DNA of 43,061 nt from Candidatus Enterenecus avicola (GCA_018715985.1 DVKO01000142.1:1-43061), one strand, 5' to 3'; counted from the first letter of the stretch, positions 35,883 to 43,061 are shown. Made by a program: numbers and translations. The notes: a model not told the origin generated them from the sequence alone.

Positions 35883-36259
35883 TATCGGAGATGCTGTTGA
35901 ATCCATTTGCTCAAATCGGTTTCATTGGCGGCTCCGCTGGCAATGGAAATGAACATATCCGCCAGTTCTCCTTCTCGTAGTTGGAGGGCATATCCATTCC
36001 ATTTGAGAAGCAGCTGTACCACCATAGCCCCGATGCGTTTGTTTCCGTCCAGAAAGGCGTGGTTGGAGGCTAGTCCAAAGCCGATACGGGCAATTTTATC
36101 GATGTCACCGGGGAATAGGTCTGTACCGCCAAAGGATTGCAGGGGAGCGGAGACGGCGGATTCCAAAACGGAACGATCCCTTAAGCCGTCAATACCGCCG
36201 ATCTTTTTGATCACTTAAGAATGAAGGGCGATCACATCATCTGCGGTAATCCAAATCAT
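35882..36259 (-). pseudogene. doc: Doc-type toxin gene with an in-frame stop at codon 15
   Basis: The natural start is the ATG at 36259-36257, which overlaps the antitoxin stop as ATGA. Fourteen codons (MIWITADDVIALHS) match the Doc N-terminus, then TAA occurs at 36217-36215. The frame continues immediately (VIKKIGGIDGLRDRSVLESA) with the full Fic/Doc core, including HAFLDGNKR, the catalytic His and phosphate-binding motif. Doc toxins inactivate EF-Tu by phosphorylation. A GTG right after the stop could restart translation and give 110 aa without the first helix, but no ribosome site precedes it. I judge the toxin inactivated or strongly reduced. A single substitution would restore it. Confidence 0.85.
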
Positions 36260-36504
36260 TCTGCCATCCTCTTATAGTCGGCGGAAAAAGCATCCAGCAG
36301 TTCACTGGCGTCATCCAGCATTTGTGCACGGCTGACCTTAGCGGGGGGAGCCAACTTCACCGCAAAGGGCATACCGCCGGAGCGTACAAAGGCGTTGGCG
36401 AAGATATTGAAGGCAGTGGATGGGGTCATGCCTAACTGGGCGCAGATTTCCGTCATTTGTGCCTTGGTCTGGCTGTCCATGCGAAAGGTCATGTTGGTGT
36501 CCAT
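36256..36504 (-). CDS. RelB/DinJ-family antitoxin
   Basis: This 82-aa protein starts at an ATG after AAGGAGGG. The N-terminus (NMTFRMDSQTKAQM) is the ribbon of a ribbon-helix-helix DNA-binding domain; EICAQLGMTPSTAFNIFANA supplies the helices, as in RelB/DinJ. The C-terminal third (residues 50-82) should bind the toxin. It is paired with a Doc toxin rather than the usual RelE/YafQ, and its stop codon overlaps the toxin start. Together with its toxin it should autorepress the promoter at 36528-36556. Confidence 0.9.
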   Translation of the reverse strand: MDTNMTFRMDSQTKAQMTEICAQLGMTPSTAFNIFANAFVRSGGMPFAVKLAPPAKVSRAQMLDDASELLDAFSADYKRMAE

Positions 36505-36527
36505 AGAGAGTCCCTCCTTGCGCTACA

Positions 36528-36556
36528 ATTATAGTGCTTATTATGTGCATTGTCAA
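36528..36556 (-). promoter_or_regulatory. Perfect consensus promoter of the toxin-antitoxin operon
   Basis: On the minus strand TTGACA (36556-36551), a 17-base spacer and TATAAT (36533-36528) match the housekeeping consensus exactly. The spacer holds the direct repeat GCAC at both ends, a possible antitoxin operator. The antitoxin ATG lies 24 bases downstream of the -10 box. Confidence 0.9.
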
Positions 36557-36746
36557 TACAACGGCGGATGCATGAGGGCGGAGCAGAGCAAGTAATTACA
36601 AACTGTAAGCAGTTGAAAGTATTTACAGGAAAGGCATTCATGTTTATACAAAGCGGGGACATAAACTCGTTGCAGTATTTGCATCAAAACAGCAAAAACT
36701 CCTTTCACTTTTTGTTCTGGCCTTGGATCGCATAGGGTGTGCTCGG

Positions 36747-37211
36747 TCATTCCTCATAAAAATCACCATACGAATCCAGAAAACGCTCAACCTGCCACTC
36801 CGGCCCTGTGAACAGAAGATCCAGCAGTGCCGTCTGGAGTTCCGATTTCTTCATGCGATGCACACGGTGGAGCAAACGATCCTCCAGTTGCTCCTGTGCC
36901 TGTTCTTGTTCGTTCCAATATGCCTCCACCTCTGCGATATACTGTGCAGCTTCTTCGGGAAAAACGGTGAGGTAGAGGGCGACCATGTGTTTGCAGATGA
37001 TCCGTCGTCCGGCGGCGTGGGGACAGGTGCATTGACTTTTCCGAGGGTGGGACAAGTCGATGGTCACGTCATATTGTGCGCCGTTGCTGCCGGACACAGT
37101 GCCGTGGTAGGAGGTGTCGCCGCACGGCTCCACACGCAAGACCTTTTTGTTCTGGAAATATTCGTAGCCACGGTAGGCAGACTGCCCGCTGGCAAGGGAT
37201 AAAATACTCAT
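36747..37211 (-). CDS. SWIM zinc-finger domain protein
   Basis: This 154-aa protein has its start chosen by AGGAGG 7 bases upstream of the ATG at 37211. The middle carries a SWIM zinc motif, CTCPHAAGRRIICKHMVAL, with the CxC...CxH spacing. A helical, Glu/Gln-rich C-terminal half follows. SWIM domains bind nucleic acid or protein, and small proteins like this are common on mobile elements of gut Clostridia. It lies 19 bases after the sigma-70-like gene and is the last gene of that leftward operon. Specific function unknown. Confidence 0.8.
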   Translation of the reverse strand: MSILSLASGQSAYRGYEYFQNKKVLRVEPCGDTSYHGTVSGSNGAQYDVTIDLSHPRKSQCTCPHAAGRRIICKHMVALYLTVFPEEAAQYIAEVEAYWNEQEQAQEQLEDRLLHRVHRMKKSELQTALLDLLFTGPEWQVERFLDSYGDFYEE

Positions 37212-37230
37212 ATGATTGCCTCCTATCGGT

Positions 37231-38070
37231 CTATCTGGGGTTAACACAAACTTCCCGCACTGCCTTCCGAATGGCTTTCTGCATAGCAATCCACTGCCCA
37301 TAGGCACCGCCATTGAGCTGCTGTTTTAATTTGCGGATGGCACTTTTATAGGCCTTCTCTGCACCGCTGGGGCCGTTGTAGTTCAAGCGAATGGCCAACT
37401 CCTGAAAGGTCATGCCCCGTCCGTCCGCCTGATCCAGGCCCAGATAGTTGCGCACCAGATTTAACTCCCGGGGATTCAGTACTTCCTCCATGCGCTGGAG
37501 AAGTAGCGTCCGGCGCATAAATCGGTCATAGGCCTTGGCGGGATCACCGCCATAGCTTACATCAAAGACACGGTCGCCCAAGGATTCCGTGTGGAAAAAG
37601 GTGCGGTATTCCTCCAGCATCCGTTTGGCCACCAGGGCAGAGACCGATAGCTTTTTCTGGATTGCAGCGAGAAGCTCGTCTTCGGTTTCCTGTTCATGGG
37701 CAGCACAGAGAAAAGCCACCTGGCGCAATTGCTGATAACGCTCTGCTGGGAAAGACAGGGGGCAGGAGCTTTGTGCGGCAAAGTCCTGCATGGCCGTCTC
37801 TATGGCAGAGGTAGCATAGGTCAAAAGCTTGGTGCCTCTGGACGGGTCAAACCGCTGTGCCGCCTCCAGAAGAGCCAGCGCACCCTCTTGTTTCAAATCT
37901 TCCACCAAAGAGAGCTGGGAATGCTGCTTGGCATATGTGATGGCCAGTTTCGTGAGGTACCCCTCGTTCTGGGAGAGTAAGAGAAAAGACGCCTGAGTAT
38001 CTCCCACCTGGATTTGTCGGGCAAGTTCTTCATTGCTGCAAGAGGGGGAGGAGCAATCGTACATTCTCAT
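37231..38070 (-). CDS. Sigma-70 family RNA polymerase sigma factor of a mobile element
   Basis: This 279-aa protein contains region 2 (LKQEGALALLEAAQRFDPSRG, then KLLTYA and an aromatic/basic helix) at about 58-100. A region 4-like helix-turn-helix lies near the C-terminus (MTFQELAIRLNYNGPSGAEK, about 218-240). Region 1.1 is absent, so it is an alternative sigma. Its start overlaps the stop of the DUF6076-like gene as ATGA, so it is coupled to it. Similar sigma-like genes ride on integrative elements. It might direct transcription of element genes, but no matching promoter set can be proved here. Confidence 0.85.
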   Translation of the reverse strand: MRMYDCSSPSCSNEELARQIQVGDTQASFLLLSQNEGYLTKLAITYAKQHSQLSLVEDLKQEGALALLEAAQRFDPSRGTKLLTYATSAIETAMQDFAAQSSCPLSFPAERYQQLRQVAFLCAAHEQETEDELLAAIQKKLSVSALVAKRMLEEYRTFFHTESLGDRVFDVSYGGDPAKAYDRFMRRTLLLQRMEEVLNPRELNLVRNYLGLDQADGRGMTFQELAIRLNYNGPSGAEKAYKSAIRKLKQQLNGGAYGQWIAMQKAIRKAVREVCVNPR

Positions 38071-39191
38071 GGCTGTTTTCCTCGTTCCAAACGGCGTTGG
38101 GCCTGGGCATAGAGTGCCTCCAGCTCCATGTCTTGTGCATACCCGTGGGCGACGTAGTCATTGTCCATGAGAGCCTTGTCCCGATAGACTGCCGCCAAAT
38201 GGAGTGCCTCCTGCCGCAACTCGTCCGAAATTTTGCCCCGCTGATGATGCTTGCGGATGGTACCGGTGCGGGTATTGAACATACTGTAAATGGGGTGGTG
38301 TTTGTTTTGCTCCTTCTGGTGCATCATAGCTCCGTACTGTCGGCAGGTCATGCGGCTGTCCTGGGGAGCCATGCCGTCGCAGTACTTGGGGACATGGGCG
38401 TTGGTGGTGAGAAAATAATACCCACAGTTTTGGCACTGGCTGGGGGCATGGCCGTGGTGTAACCCGTTCAACAAATCGAAGATGTAAAAGTGAATGAGGG
38501 TGGGGAATTCTATCCGCTGGACAAACACCATGTCTGTTTCGTGTTTGGGATTGCGGGCAAAGGTATAAGTGGAGGATATAGTGGGGGAGATGGTGAAGGG
38601 CTCGATTTCTGCATAGGAGAGCTTATGCATCATGGCCCAGAAGTCCTCACTGTTGAAACAGTCGTGGGCAGCGGTGGCAAAGAAGGTCTCGTTGCGTTTC
38701 TTGAGCCTGCGCAGGTACTCGACCTCGAAATATAGACCTGCCACAGAAAAGTGGTAGATGCCCAGGGGGATGCTGAATGCGGCAGTGAGGTAGCGGAAGA
38801 AGAATTGCCGGACAGGGGAGGCCGGGTGCAGCAAATCGTTGTGAGAGGCTGGAGAAAACAACACGTCCACGGCATGAAGCTCCTGCGCCTTGTCCAGGAA
38901 GCAGTAGGGTGGACAACGCCACAGGATGTCCAGGAGTGGTTCCAGGGTGGGACGAGTTTCCTGCAACAGATGGACAAACCGAGAAGGCTCCGCAAAGGCC
39001 AGCGCTTCCACCTGGTGGCTGATGGTGCCGCCCAGAGTGAGTAATTCCTGCAACATCTCTGGGCTGACGTTTAACAGGTCGGCGGCAAAGTGTCCGGCTG
39101 GATAAGCGATCTCGTTGAAAAAGACTTGATCCTGCCAGATATCCAGGGTCAGGTGTAAGAGATTGTTGGTCTGCTGGATTCCCATTGGCAT
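38067..39191 (-). CDS. DUF6076-like protein with C-terminal zinc-binding motif
   Basis: This 374-aa protein starts at the ATG at 39191, preceded by GGGGTGAG; a second ATG two codons later is possible. The first 260 residues are helical, with no recognised catalytic motif. The C-terminal part has CQNCGYYF and a later YCDGMAP...TCRQYGA segment, a four-Cys zinc site typical of the DUF6076 family. Its stop overlaps the sigma-factor start. It is the first gene of the leftward operon and is transcribed divergently from the RepA-like gene. The family is found in Clostridia, mostly on accessory DNA. Function unknown. Confidence 0.75.
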   Translation of the reverse strand: MPMGIQQTNNLLHLTLDIWQDQVFFNEIAYPAGHFAADLLNVSPEMLQELLTLGGTISHQVEALAFAEPSRFVHLLQETRPTLEPLLDILWRCPPYCFLDKAQELHAVDVLFSPASHNDLLHPASPVRQFFFRYLTAAFSIPLGIYHFSVAGLYFEVEYLRRLKKRNETFFATAAHDCFNSEDFWAMMHKLSYAEIEPFTISPTISSTYTFARNPKHETDMVFVQRIEFPTLIHFYIFDLLNGLHHGHAPSQCQNCGYYFLTTNAHVPKYCDGMAPQDSRMTCRQYGAMMHQKEQNKHHPIYSMFNTRTGTIRKHHQRGKISDELRQEALHLAAVYRDKALMDNDYVAHGYAQDMELEALYAQAQRRLERGKQP

Positions 39192-39243
39192 AGTCTCACC
39201 CCACTGTCCTATATCCTTTTTTGTGGTGTCTTGCGATACTCTC

Positions 39244-39271
39244 ATTTTATCAAAACAACCAGAATAATCAA
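39244..39271 (-). promoter_or_regulatory. Promoter of the DUF6076/sigma/SWIM operon
   Basis: Minus strand TTGATT (39271-39266), a 16-base spacer and TAAAAT (39249-39244), about 53 bases upstream of the start at 39191. It lies in the divergent gap shared with the RepA-like gene. Confidence 0.6.
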
Positions 39272-39344
39272 GTGAAAGGACAATCCCTTTCCTCAAAGCG
39301 CTCACGTCAAGTGGGCGCTTATTTTATATTCGGAGGTGTTGATT

Positions 39345-40652
39345 ATGAATGAACCAATCCCAAAACTTCGCACTGTGGACGGAGCTGCACTGATGAGCCA
39401 GCCGCTGCGTCCGCCCAACTTTGTGGTGGACACGCTGCTGTCCCAAGGGCTGCATATCCTGGCAGGCTCTCCTAAAGTGGGCAAGTCCTGGTTGGCCCTG
39501 TGGCTTGCGGTGACGGTGGCCAAAGGAGAATCCATCTGGGGAATGCCTGTGCGGCAGGGGACGACCCTGTATCTCTGCCTGGAAGACTCGGTCCTCCGCA
39601 TCCAGAATCGTCTCTTTGAGATCACCGAGGACGCACCAGACAGTGTCCACTTCTGTACGGACTGTGCCCCCATCGGGCAGGGGCTGGAGGAGCAAGTGGA
39701 ACACTTCTTGGCTCAGTATCCCGACACGGTGCTGGTGATTGTGGACACCCTGCAAATGATTCGCCCAGTCCACGATGCCACCTACGCCAACGACTACCGG
39801 GACCTGTCGGTATTGAAACGAATGGCAGATCGGCACGGCATTGCCATTCTGCTGATTCACCATCTGCGCAAAGAAAAGGCGGCGGATGTGTTCTGCCGAA
39901 TCTCTGGCACCACAGCCATCAGCGGAGCCGTGGACTCCAGCTTCACGCTGGTGGAGGAGCGGCGGGGCACTGCCAGAGCAAAGCTCACCGGCATCGGGCG
40001 AGACATTGAATACCGGGAACTTGAGCTGCAACGGAATGGAGAAAACGTGTGGGAACTGGTTTCGGACAGCCGGGAACAGCTCTCACTGGGAGAGGGACGG
40101 ATCGTGTGTCTTCTCTCTGAACTGATGGGGAGACAGAAAACATTTATCGGCACTCCCACGGAGCTTTCCAAACAGATTGACCCTGAGGGGGCAGCAGGGA
40201 TCACACCGAAAAAGGTGTCCCGGATGACCCTGCAAAGCCTTGACGCTCTAAGGGAAAGGGGAATTACGGCGGTGGTTCGCCGCAGCAACGGGAAACGGAT
40301 TGTGGAGCTGCACCGTGCCGAAAGTGCCGATGCAGAGGGTGTCCCGGACATCGACCCTATCGACCCTGCCGCCGCTACGCTGCCAGCTAACAATGGTGAG
40401 ACGGGGGCCGGAGACGGGGAATCAGACCGCAAAATGGGGTCCCCGGCAAAACCCAGCGCAGCGGTTTTGCTGGGGAGAGGAGGAAGCACGGAGCGAGGGA
40501 GCTTTCGACCTCTGTCGGAAGCGATGGATGCGCAGTCGCTTCCGACGAGAGCGCAAGCAGAGCCTTCGTCCGACTTTGTCGGACTTGGCAGCGCCGGAAA
40601 ACCGGCGCATTGTGGGCAGAAGCCCACACCCACTTTTGAACTGGAGGTCTAA
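39345..40652 (+). CDS. RepA-like AAA/RecA-fold ATPase
   Basis: This 435-aa protein starts at the ATG at 39345, 6 bases after GGAGGTG. Walker A is GSPKVGKS at 41-48, Walker B is VLVIVDTLQ near 130, and a LLIHHLRK sensor segment follows. These are the features of RepA/RSF1010-type and phage RecA-like helicases. A winged-helix-like part occurs at about 245-325. From about residue 355 the sequence turns into low-complexity residues coded by an array of hairpins (40441-40628), so the last 80 residues are probably not part of the ancestral domain. It heads the rightward operon with MobC, relaxase and the nested gene. A role in replication or mobilisation of the element is likely. Confidence 0.85.
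   Translation: MNEPIPKLRTVDGAALMSQPLRPPNFVVDTLLSQGLHILAGSPKVGKSWLALWLAVTVAKGESIWGMPVRQGTTLYLCLEDSVLRIQNRLFEITEDAPDSVHFCTDCAPIGQGLEEQVEHFLAQYPDTVLVIVDTLQMIRPVHDATYANDYRDLSVLKRMADRHGIAILLIHHLRKEKAADVFCRISGTTAISGAVDSSFTLVEERRGTARAKLTGIGRDIEYRELELQRNGENVWELVSDSREQLSLGEGRIVCLLSELMGRQKTFIGTPTELSKQIDPEGAAGITPKKVSRMTLQSLDALRERGITAVVRRSNGKRIVELHRAESADAEGVPDIDPIDPAAATLPANNGETGAGDGESDRKMGSPAKPSAAVLLGRGGSTERGSFRPLSEAMDAQSLPTRAQAEPSSDFVGLGSAGKPAHCGQKPTPTFELEV
40441..40628 (+). repeat. Five hairpins in a row inside the RepA-like coding sequence
   Basis: Stems pair 40441-40453 with 40463-40475 (13 bp, one G-T), 40514-40524 with 40536-40546 (11 bp perfect), 40568-40574 with 40578-40584 (7 bp), 40591-40597 with 40602-40608 (7 bp) and 40611-40617 with 40622-40628 (7 bp). 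All are in frame and free of stop codons. The next gene's ribosome site follows at once. This may be an inserted palindromic element or a protected mRNA or DNA structure. Confidence 0.85.
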
Positions 40653-40970
40653 ATGAAAGAGAAAAAAGAACGACGGATTACGCTCAGACTAACACAGGAG
40701 CAGTATGACAGCATTGCGGCAAAGGCGGAGTTGGCTCAAATATCTGTGGGAGCCTATGTGCGTGGGGCAGCCCTGCAGCACAAGGTCGTGGTGGTGGATG
40801 GACTGAAAGAGATCACCCACGAACTCAAAGGCATTGGCCGCAGCATCAACCAGCTGGCCGTGCTGGCCAACATGGGGCGCATCAAAGAAGTACATCTGGT
40901 GGACACATGGGAGGCCCTCAGCCAAATCTACTGGAAGCTGCAAGAGCTGTCGGGACAGGAGAAGCGCTGA
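40653..40970 (+). CDS. mobC: MobC-like relaxosome protein
   Basis: This is a 105-aa protein. Its ATG directly follows the TAA of the RepA-like gene, with GGAGG in the last codons upstream. The N-terminus (ITLRLTQEQYDSIAAKA) is a ribbon-helix-helix-like DNA-binding part, and LKGIGRSINQLAVLANMG is typical of MobC. It should help the relaxase nick the origin of transfer. Its stop overlaps the relaxase start as TGATG. Confidence 0.9.
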   Translation: MKEKKERRITLRLTQEQYDSIAAKAELAQISVGAYVRGAALQHKVVVVDGLKEITHELKGIGRSINQLAVLANMGRIKEVHLVDTWEALSQIYWKLQELSGQEKR

Positions 40971-42322
40971 TGGCCACGGTCACATTTATCAAGTATCAAA
41001 AGCAGTCCGCTGGGGCGCTGCATGGCGTGGCGGGATATGTGTCTCAGGCGCAGAAAACCAGAGAGGAGGACGGCTGGTTGGTCAGTGGTCAAAACTGTAC
41101 GCCCCAACTGGCGGTGCAGGAATTCATAGCTACCCGGCATATGCACCACAAGGATAGCCCAGTCTGGTTCTACCACTACGTCCAGTCCTTCCATCCCCAG
41201 GAATCGGTTACTGGGAAAGAGGCGCACCAGTTGGCCCAGGATTTTGCTCGGCAGGCTTGGCCGGACAGCGAGGTACTCATTGCTACCCACACCGATGCCC
41301 AGCACATCCATTCCCATTTTATCGTCAATGCGGTGTGTTACCAGTCGGGGAAGATGCTTCGCCAAGGGCCCAACACATTGAAACGTCTTCGTACATTGTC
41401 CGATGCACTCTGTGAGGAACATGGTCTTTCTGTGTTGCCCAAACAGCAGAAGTCCAAGAGCAAGGGCATGAGCAGCCGGGAATATCGTTCGGCGGCAAAG
41501 GGGGAAAGTTGGAAGTTCCGCCTTGTGAACACCATTGATCAATGTATGCGGTATGCTGCCAGTCGGGAAGAGTTCATCTCCCTGATGAAAAGCGAAGGCT
41601 ACCAGGTGCGTTGGACGGATGGTCGGAAGAGCATTACCTACACCACACCCCAGGGGTTGAAGTGCCGGGATGACCGGCTCCACGAAGATAAGTACACTAA
41701 GGAGGTTATGGAACATGAATTTGCAATCCGAGCAGCACTTGTCACTGGAGGAATTGAAACAACGCAACGCCCCGCCGTCCTCGAAAGAACCGTCCCATCC
41801 GACTCAGGAGGAGTGGGAGGAACTGCTGAACATCCTCAGCGCCCTGTATCGACTGGAGACAGAACAGAGGGATATGCTGGACGACCTGGAGCGGCGCACA
41901 GCGGCTCACACAGCCCTTCTGCAGGAGCTTTCCAGCTGGAGGGGGTGGTACCTCATCCAGGAGAAGATAGAGGCACTGACGGGGGATGTGGCCCAAATGC
42001 GGAGGATGCTGCAACAGGCTGGGAAAAAGAAAGAGCGGCGTTTTTCTCTGCTCTCCATTCGCCTGCCCAGACCACACCTGCCCCATCTGGATGGGCCGAC
42101 CTGGGCCACACTGTTGATGATCCTGGCGGGGTTGCTGCTTCTCTGGTTGGCCTGGGGCGGAGGCTGGAGCAAACTCAGTCTGCTGCTCCCGTGAGGGATG
42201 CCACCACCATGCCTTCCCATACCGACCGAAAAACCCGGCGCAGACAACAGGAAAAGAAAATCGCCTTGGGACACAAGGCGGACGATTATGAGGATAAACC
42301 CACATGGGAACCATCCATGTGA
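40970..42322 (+). CDS. MobA/MobL-type relaxase
   Basis: This 450-aa protein starts at the ATG at 40970, overlapping the MobC stop. The catalytic domain occupies residues 1-245, with a likely nicking Tyr in GVAGYVS near residue 23. The three-His metal site is in HIHSHF at 112-116. After residue 249 the frame continues for 200 residues of Pro/Gly/Ser-rich sequence that overlaps another gene in a different frame. It ends in a charged tail (TRRRQQEKKIALGHK, then EDKPTW), which recalls the C-termini of related relaxases. It nicks the origin of transfer and pilots the strand into the recipient. No type IV secretion or coupling gene is in the window, so the element is probably mobilisable rather than self-transmissible. 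Confidence 0.88.
   Translation: MATVTFIKYQKQSAGALHGVAGYVSQAQKTREEDGWLVSGQNCTPQLAVQEFIATRHMHHKDSPVWFYHYVQSFHPQESVTGKEAHQLAQDFARQAWPDSEVLIATHTDAQHIHSHFIVNAVCYQSGKMLRQGPNTLKRLRTLSDALCEEHGLSVLPKQQKSKSKGMSSREYRSAAKGESWKFRLVNTIDQCMRYAASREEFISLMKSEGYQVRWTDGRKSITYTTPQGLKCRDDRLHEDKYTKEVMEHEFAIRAALVTGGIETTQRPAVLERTVPSDSGGVGGTAEHPQRPVSTGDRTEGYAGRPGAAHSGSHSPSAGAFQLEGVVPHPGEDRGTDGGCGPNAEDAATGWEKERAAFFSALHSPAQTTPAPSGWADLGHTVDDPGGVAASLVGLGRRLEQTQSAAPVRDATTMPSHTDRKTRRRQQEKKIALGHKADDYEDKPTWEPSM
41715..42194 (+). CDS. Mobilisation protein nested within the relaxase gene
   Basis: This 159-aa frame lies entirely inside the relaxase gene, shifted by +1. It has its own GGAGG at 41701-41705, 9 bases before the ATG. 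The first 40 residues are polar and Ser/Pro-rich. Residues 40-105 look like a coiled coil (EEWEELLNILSALYRLETEQ, then DMLDDLERRTAAHTALLQE). A basic segment precedes one C-terminal membrane helix (about 133-152). The layout resembles MbeB/MbeD of ColE1, which overlap mbeA in the same way and stabilise the relaxosome or link it to the transfer channel. The functional analogy is inferred and sequence homology is not shown. Confidence 0.75.
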   Translation: MNLQSEQHLSLEELKQRNAPPSSKEPSHPTQEEWEELLNILSALYRLETEQRDMLDDLERRTAAHTALLQELSSWRGWYLIQEKIEALTGDVAQMRRMLQQAGKKKERRFSLLSIRLPRPHLPHLDGPTWATLLMILAGLLLLWLAWGGGWSKLSLLLP

Positions 42323-42372
42323 ATATTTCTTAGGCGAACAGAGGAAAATGTTGGATAGGAGATGATAGCCCA

Positions 42373-42639
42373 TTGCAAATGAACGTACGTGAAAAAAGTA
42401 AAGTGGTAGAGCTGTGGCTGACCCGAGAGGAAAAGAATGACCCGGAGTTCCGGGAATCGTTGAAACCCATCTACCAGCAGTACAAGGCACAAAAGTATCT
42501 GGTGGCAGTGCTCCTGTCGGGAGAGGAAAACCTGTACGAGCAGACCCGAGATCTCCTGCTCTACAACCGTCGGCGGTCAGCGGAGAAAGAGGTGCAGAGG
42601 CAAAAGGAATTGCAAATGGAACCGATGATGACACAGTGA
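42373..42639 (+). CDS. Small mobile-element protein
   Basis: This protein is 88 aa from a TTG at 42373, with AGGAG 11 bases upstream; an ATG at 42379 gives 86 aa but a long 17-base spacer. The sequence is highly charged and helical (REKSKVVELWLTREEK, YKAQKYLVAVLLSG). It lacks membrane segments and known motifs. Small proteins of this kind occur at the end of mobilisation operons in Clostridia. It is followed by a strong terminator. Function unknown. Confidence 0.65.
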   Translation: MQMNVREKSKVVELWLTREEKNDPEFRESLKPIYQQYKAQKYLVAVLLSGEENLYEQTRDLLLYNRRRSAEKEVQRQKELQMEPMMTQ

Positions 42640-42642
42640 GAC

Positions 42643-42680
42643 ATGGGGGAGGCAGTGCGAACTGCCTCCCCCATTTGATA
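42643..42680 (+). terminator. Strong terminator closing the mobilisation operon
   Basis: A perfect 14-bp stem (42643-42656 with 42661-42674) closes a GCGA tetraloop and is followed by TTG. The T-run is short, but the stem is very stable. The ABC exporter gene ends just to the right on the opposite strand, so this site lies between convergent genes. Confidence 0.75.
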
Positions 42681-42699
42681 CAATAGCCATTGTTGAATT

Positions 42700-43061
42700 T
42701 TATTTGGAAACTTGATACAGAGAGTAGAAATATCCTTTCTTTTCCAAAAGTTCGTCAAAGGTTCCGGCCTCTTCAATCATACCATTGTGTAACACTAGAA
42801 TTTCATCATACTGCCGCATTATTGCGGCCTCTAAACGGTGGGTGACCACAATGCGCAGCGTGGAGTCCAGATTGAGAATGGTCTGCAAAACAGCGTTAGC
42901 GGTTTCGTTGTCCAGGGCCGCTTCCGCCTCGTCCACCAAGATGATGGGTGACTTTCGAATGAGACAGCGGGCGATGGATACCCGTTGGCGTTCCCCGCCG
43001 GACAAATTGCAGCCGCCCTCACCGCACAGGTAATCCATTCCCTTTGTTTGGCATAGAGCGG
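42700..43061 (-). CDS. C-terminal part of an ABC exporter ATPase (partial at window edge)
   Basis: The frame is open to the right edge, so only the last 120 residues are seen. They hold the ABC signature LSGGERQR, Walker B IILVDEAEAALD (usual form DEATSALD) and the H-loop VVTHR. The typical closing segment of MsbA/MdlB-type half-exporters follows (IEEAGTFDELLEKKGYFYSLY). The EAEAALD variant keeps the catalytic Glu. The transmembrane part should lie to the right of the window. Substrate cannot be told. Confidence 0.9.
   Translation of the reverse strand, partial: ALCQTKGMDYLCGEGGCNLSGGERQRVSIARCLIRKSPIILVDEAEAALDNETANAVLQTILNLDSTLRIVVTHRLEAAIMRQYDEILVLHNGMIEEAGTFDELLEKKGYFYSLYQVSK

Noticed and set aside
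36505-36746. Possible small gene between the antitoxin promoter and the SWIM gene
   Set aside because: Frames of about 60 codons exist but none has a ribosome site or recognisable sequence.
40441-40628. Reading the hairpin array as a CRISPR array
   Set aside because: The stems differ from each other in sequence and spacing, and there are no direct repeats.
1-43061. tRNA or rRNA genes
   Set aside because: I saw no cloverleaf-like or rRNA-like sequence on either strand, although a covariance search was not possible.

Overview
The window looks like a chromosome segment of a GC-rich, low-GC-phylum-type gut anaerobe, most likely a Clostridia member of the Oscillospiraceae/Flavonifractor kind. 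The grounds are strong GGAGG ribosome sites, an AbrB/SpoVT-type regulator, cell-wall sorting signals of the (S/N)PQT(N/G)D type, a serpin lipoprotein, an EFR1-type ferredoxin tail and a MobC/relaxase mobilisation cassette. The species cannot be named from the sequence alone.

Layout. (1) 1-170: an array of hairpins. 440-652: a small two-helix membrane protein with its own promoter and terminator. (2) 817-15831: a five-gene, same-strand operon closed by a strong terminator at 15887-15926. It encodes a secreted and membrane-anchored von Willebrand A (vWA) protein, a divergent FtsZ/tubulin-like GTPase of 1185 aa, a 653-aa two-helix protein of unknown family, a 1464-aa multi-pass protein ending in a zinc ribbon and an HExxH zincin domain, and a CASTOR/POLLUX-type ion channel. 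This is the most interesting part of the window. The vWA plus tubulin-like pairing matches, from memory, a predicted membrane-remodelling system described computationally by Makarova and Koonin (2010). The other three partners look like an expanded version of it. (3) 16014-18724: ECF sigma factor, membrane anti-sigma-like protein and serpin lipoprotein in one tightly coupled operon. (4) 18859-24600, minus strand: a 1913-aa sortase-anchored surface protein, followed by a 564-bp gene-free stretch. (5) 25165-28984: a patatin-like lipase, then a scrap zone with a chimeric oxidoreductase/ferredoxin ORF, a broken ABC permease joined to the tail of an ABC ATPase and a truncated AbrB regulator, and then an intact BRO-family gene. 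(6) 29263-35729: a YibE/F-like membrane protein coupled to a 1738-aa sortase-anchored protein with a PHP/CehA-type metallo-phosphoesterase domain. (7) 35882-36504, minus strand: a RelB/DinJ antitoxin with a perfect consensus promoter, and a Doc toxin broken by an in-frame stop. (8) 36747-42639: a mobilisable-element cassette. SWIM-domain, sigma-70-like and DUF6076-like genes run leftward. A RepA-like ATPase, MobC, relaxase, a mobilisation protein nested inside the relaxase gene in another frame, and a small element-type protein run rightward. (9) 42700 to the right edge, minus strand: the C-terminal end of an ABC exporter ATPase.

How the parts work together. The tubulin-like operon appears to build one envelope-associated machine: a vWA sensor or adaptor outside, a GTPase filament inside, two multi-domain membrane scaffolds and an ion channel. 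The sigma/anti-sigma/serpin operon reads as a stress response whose output is a surface protease inhibitor. The right third is accessory DNA with a toxin-antitoxin pair, mobilisation genes and palindromic elements, consistent with integration and decay.
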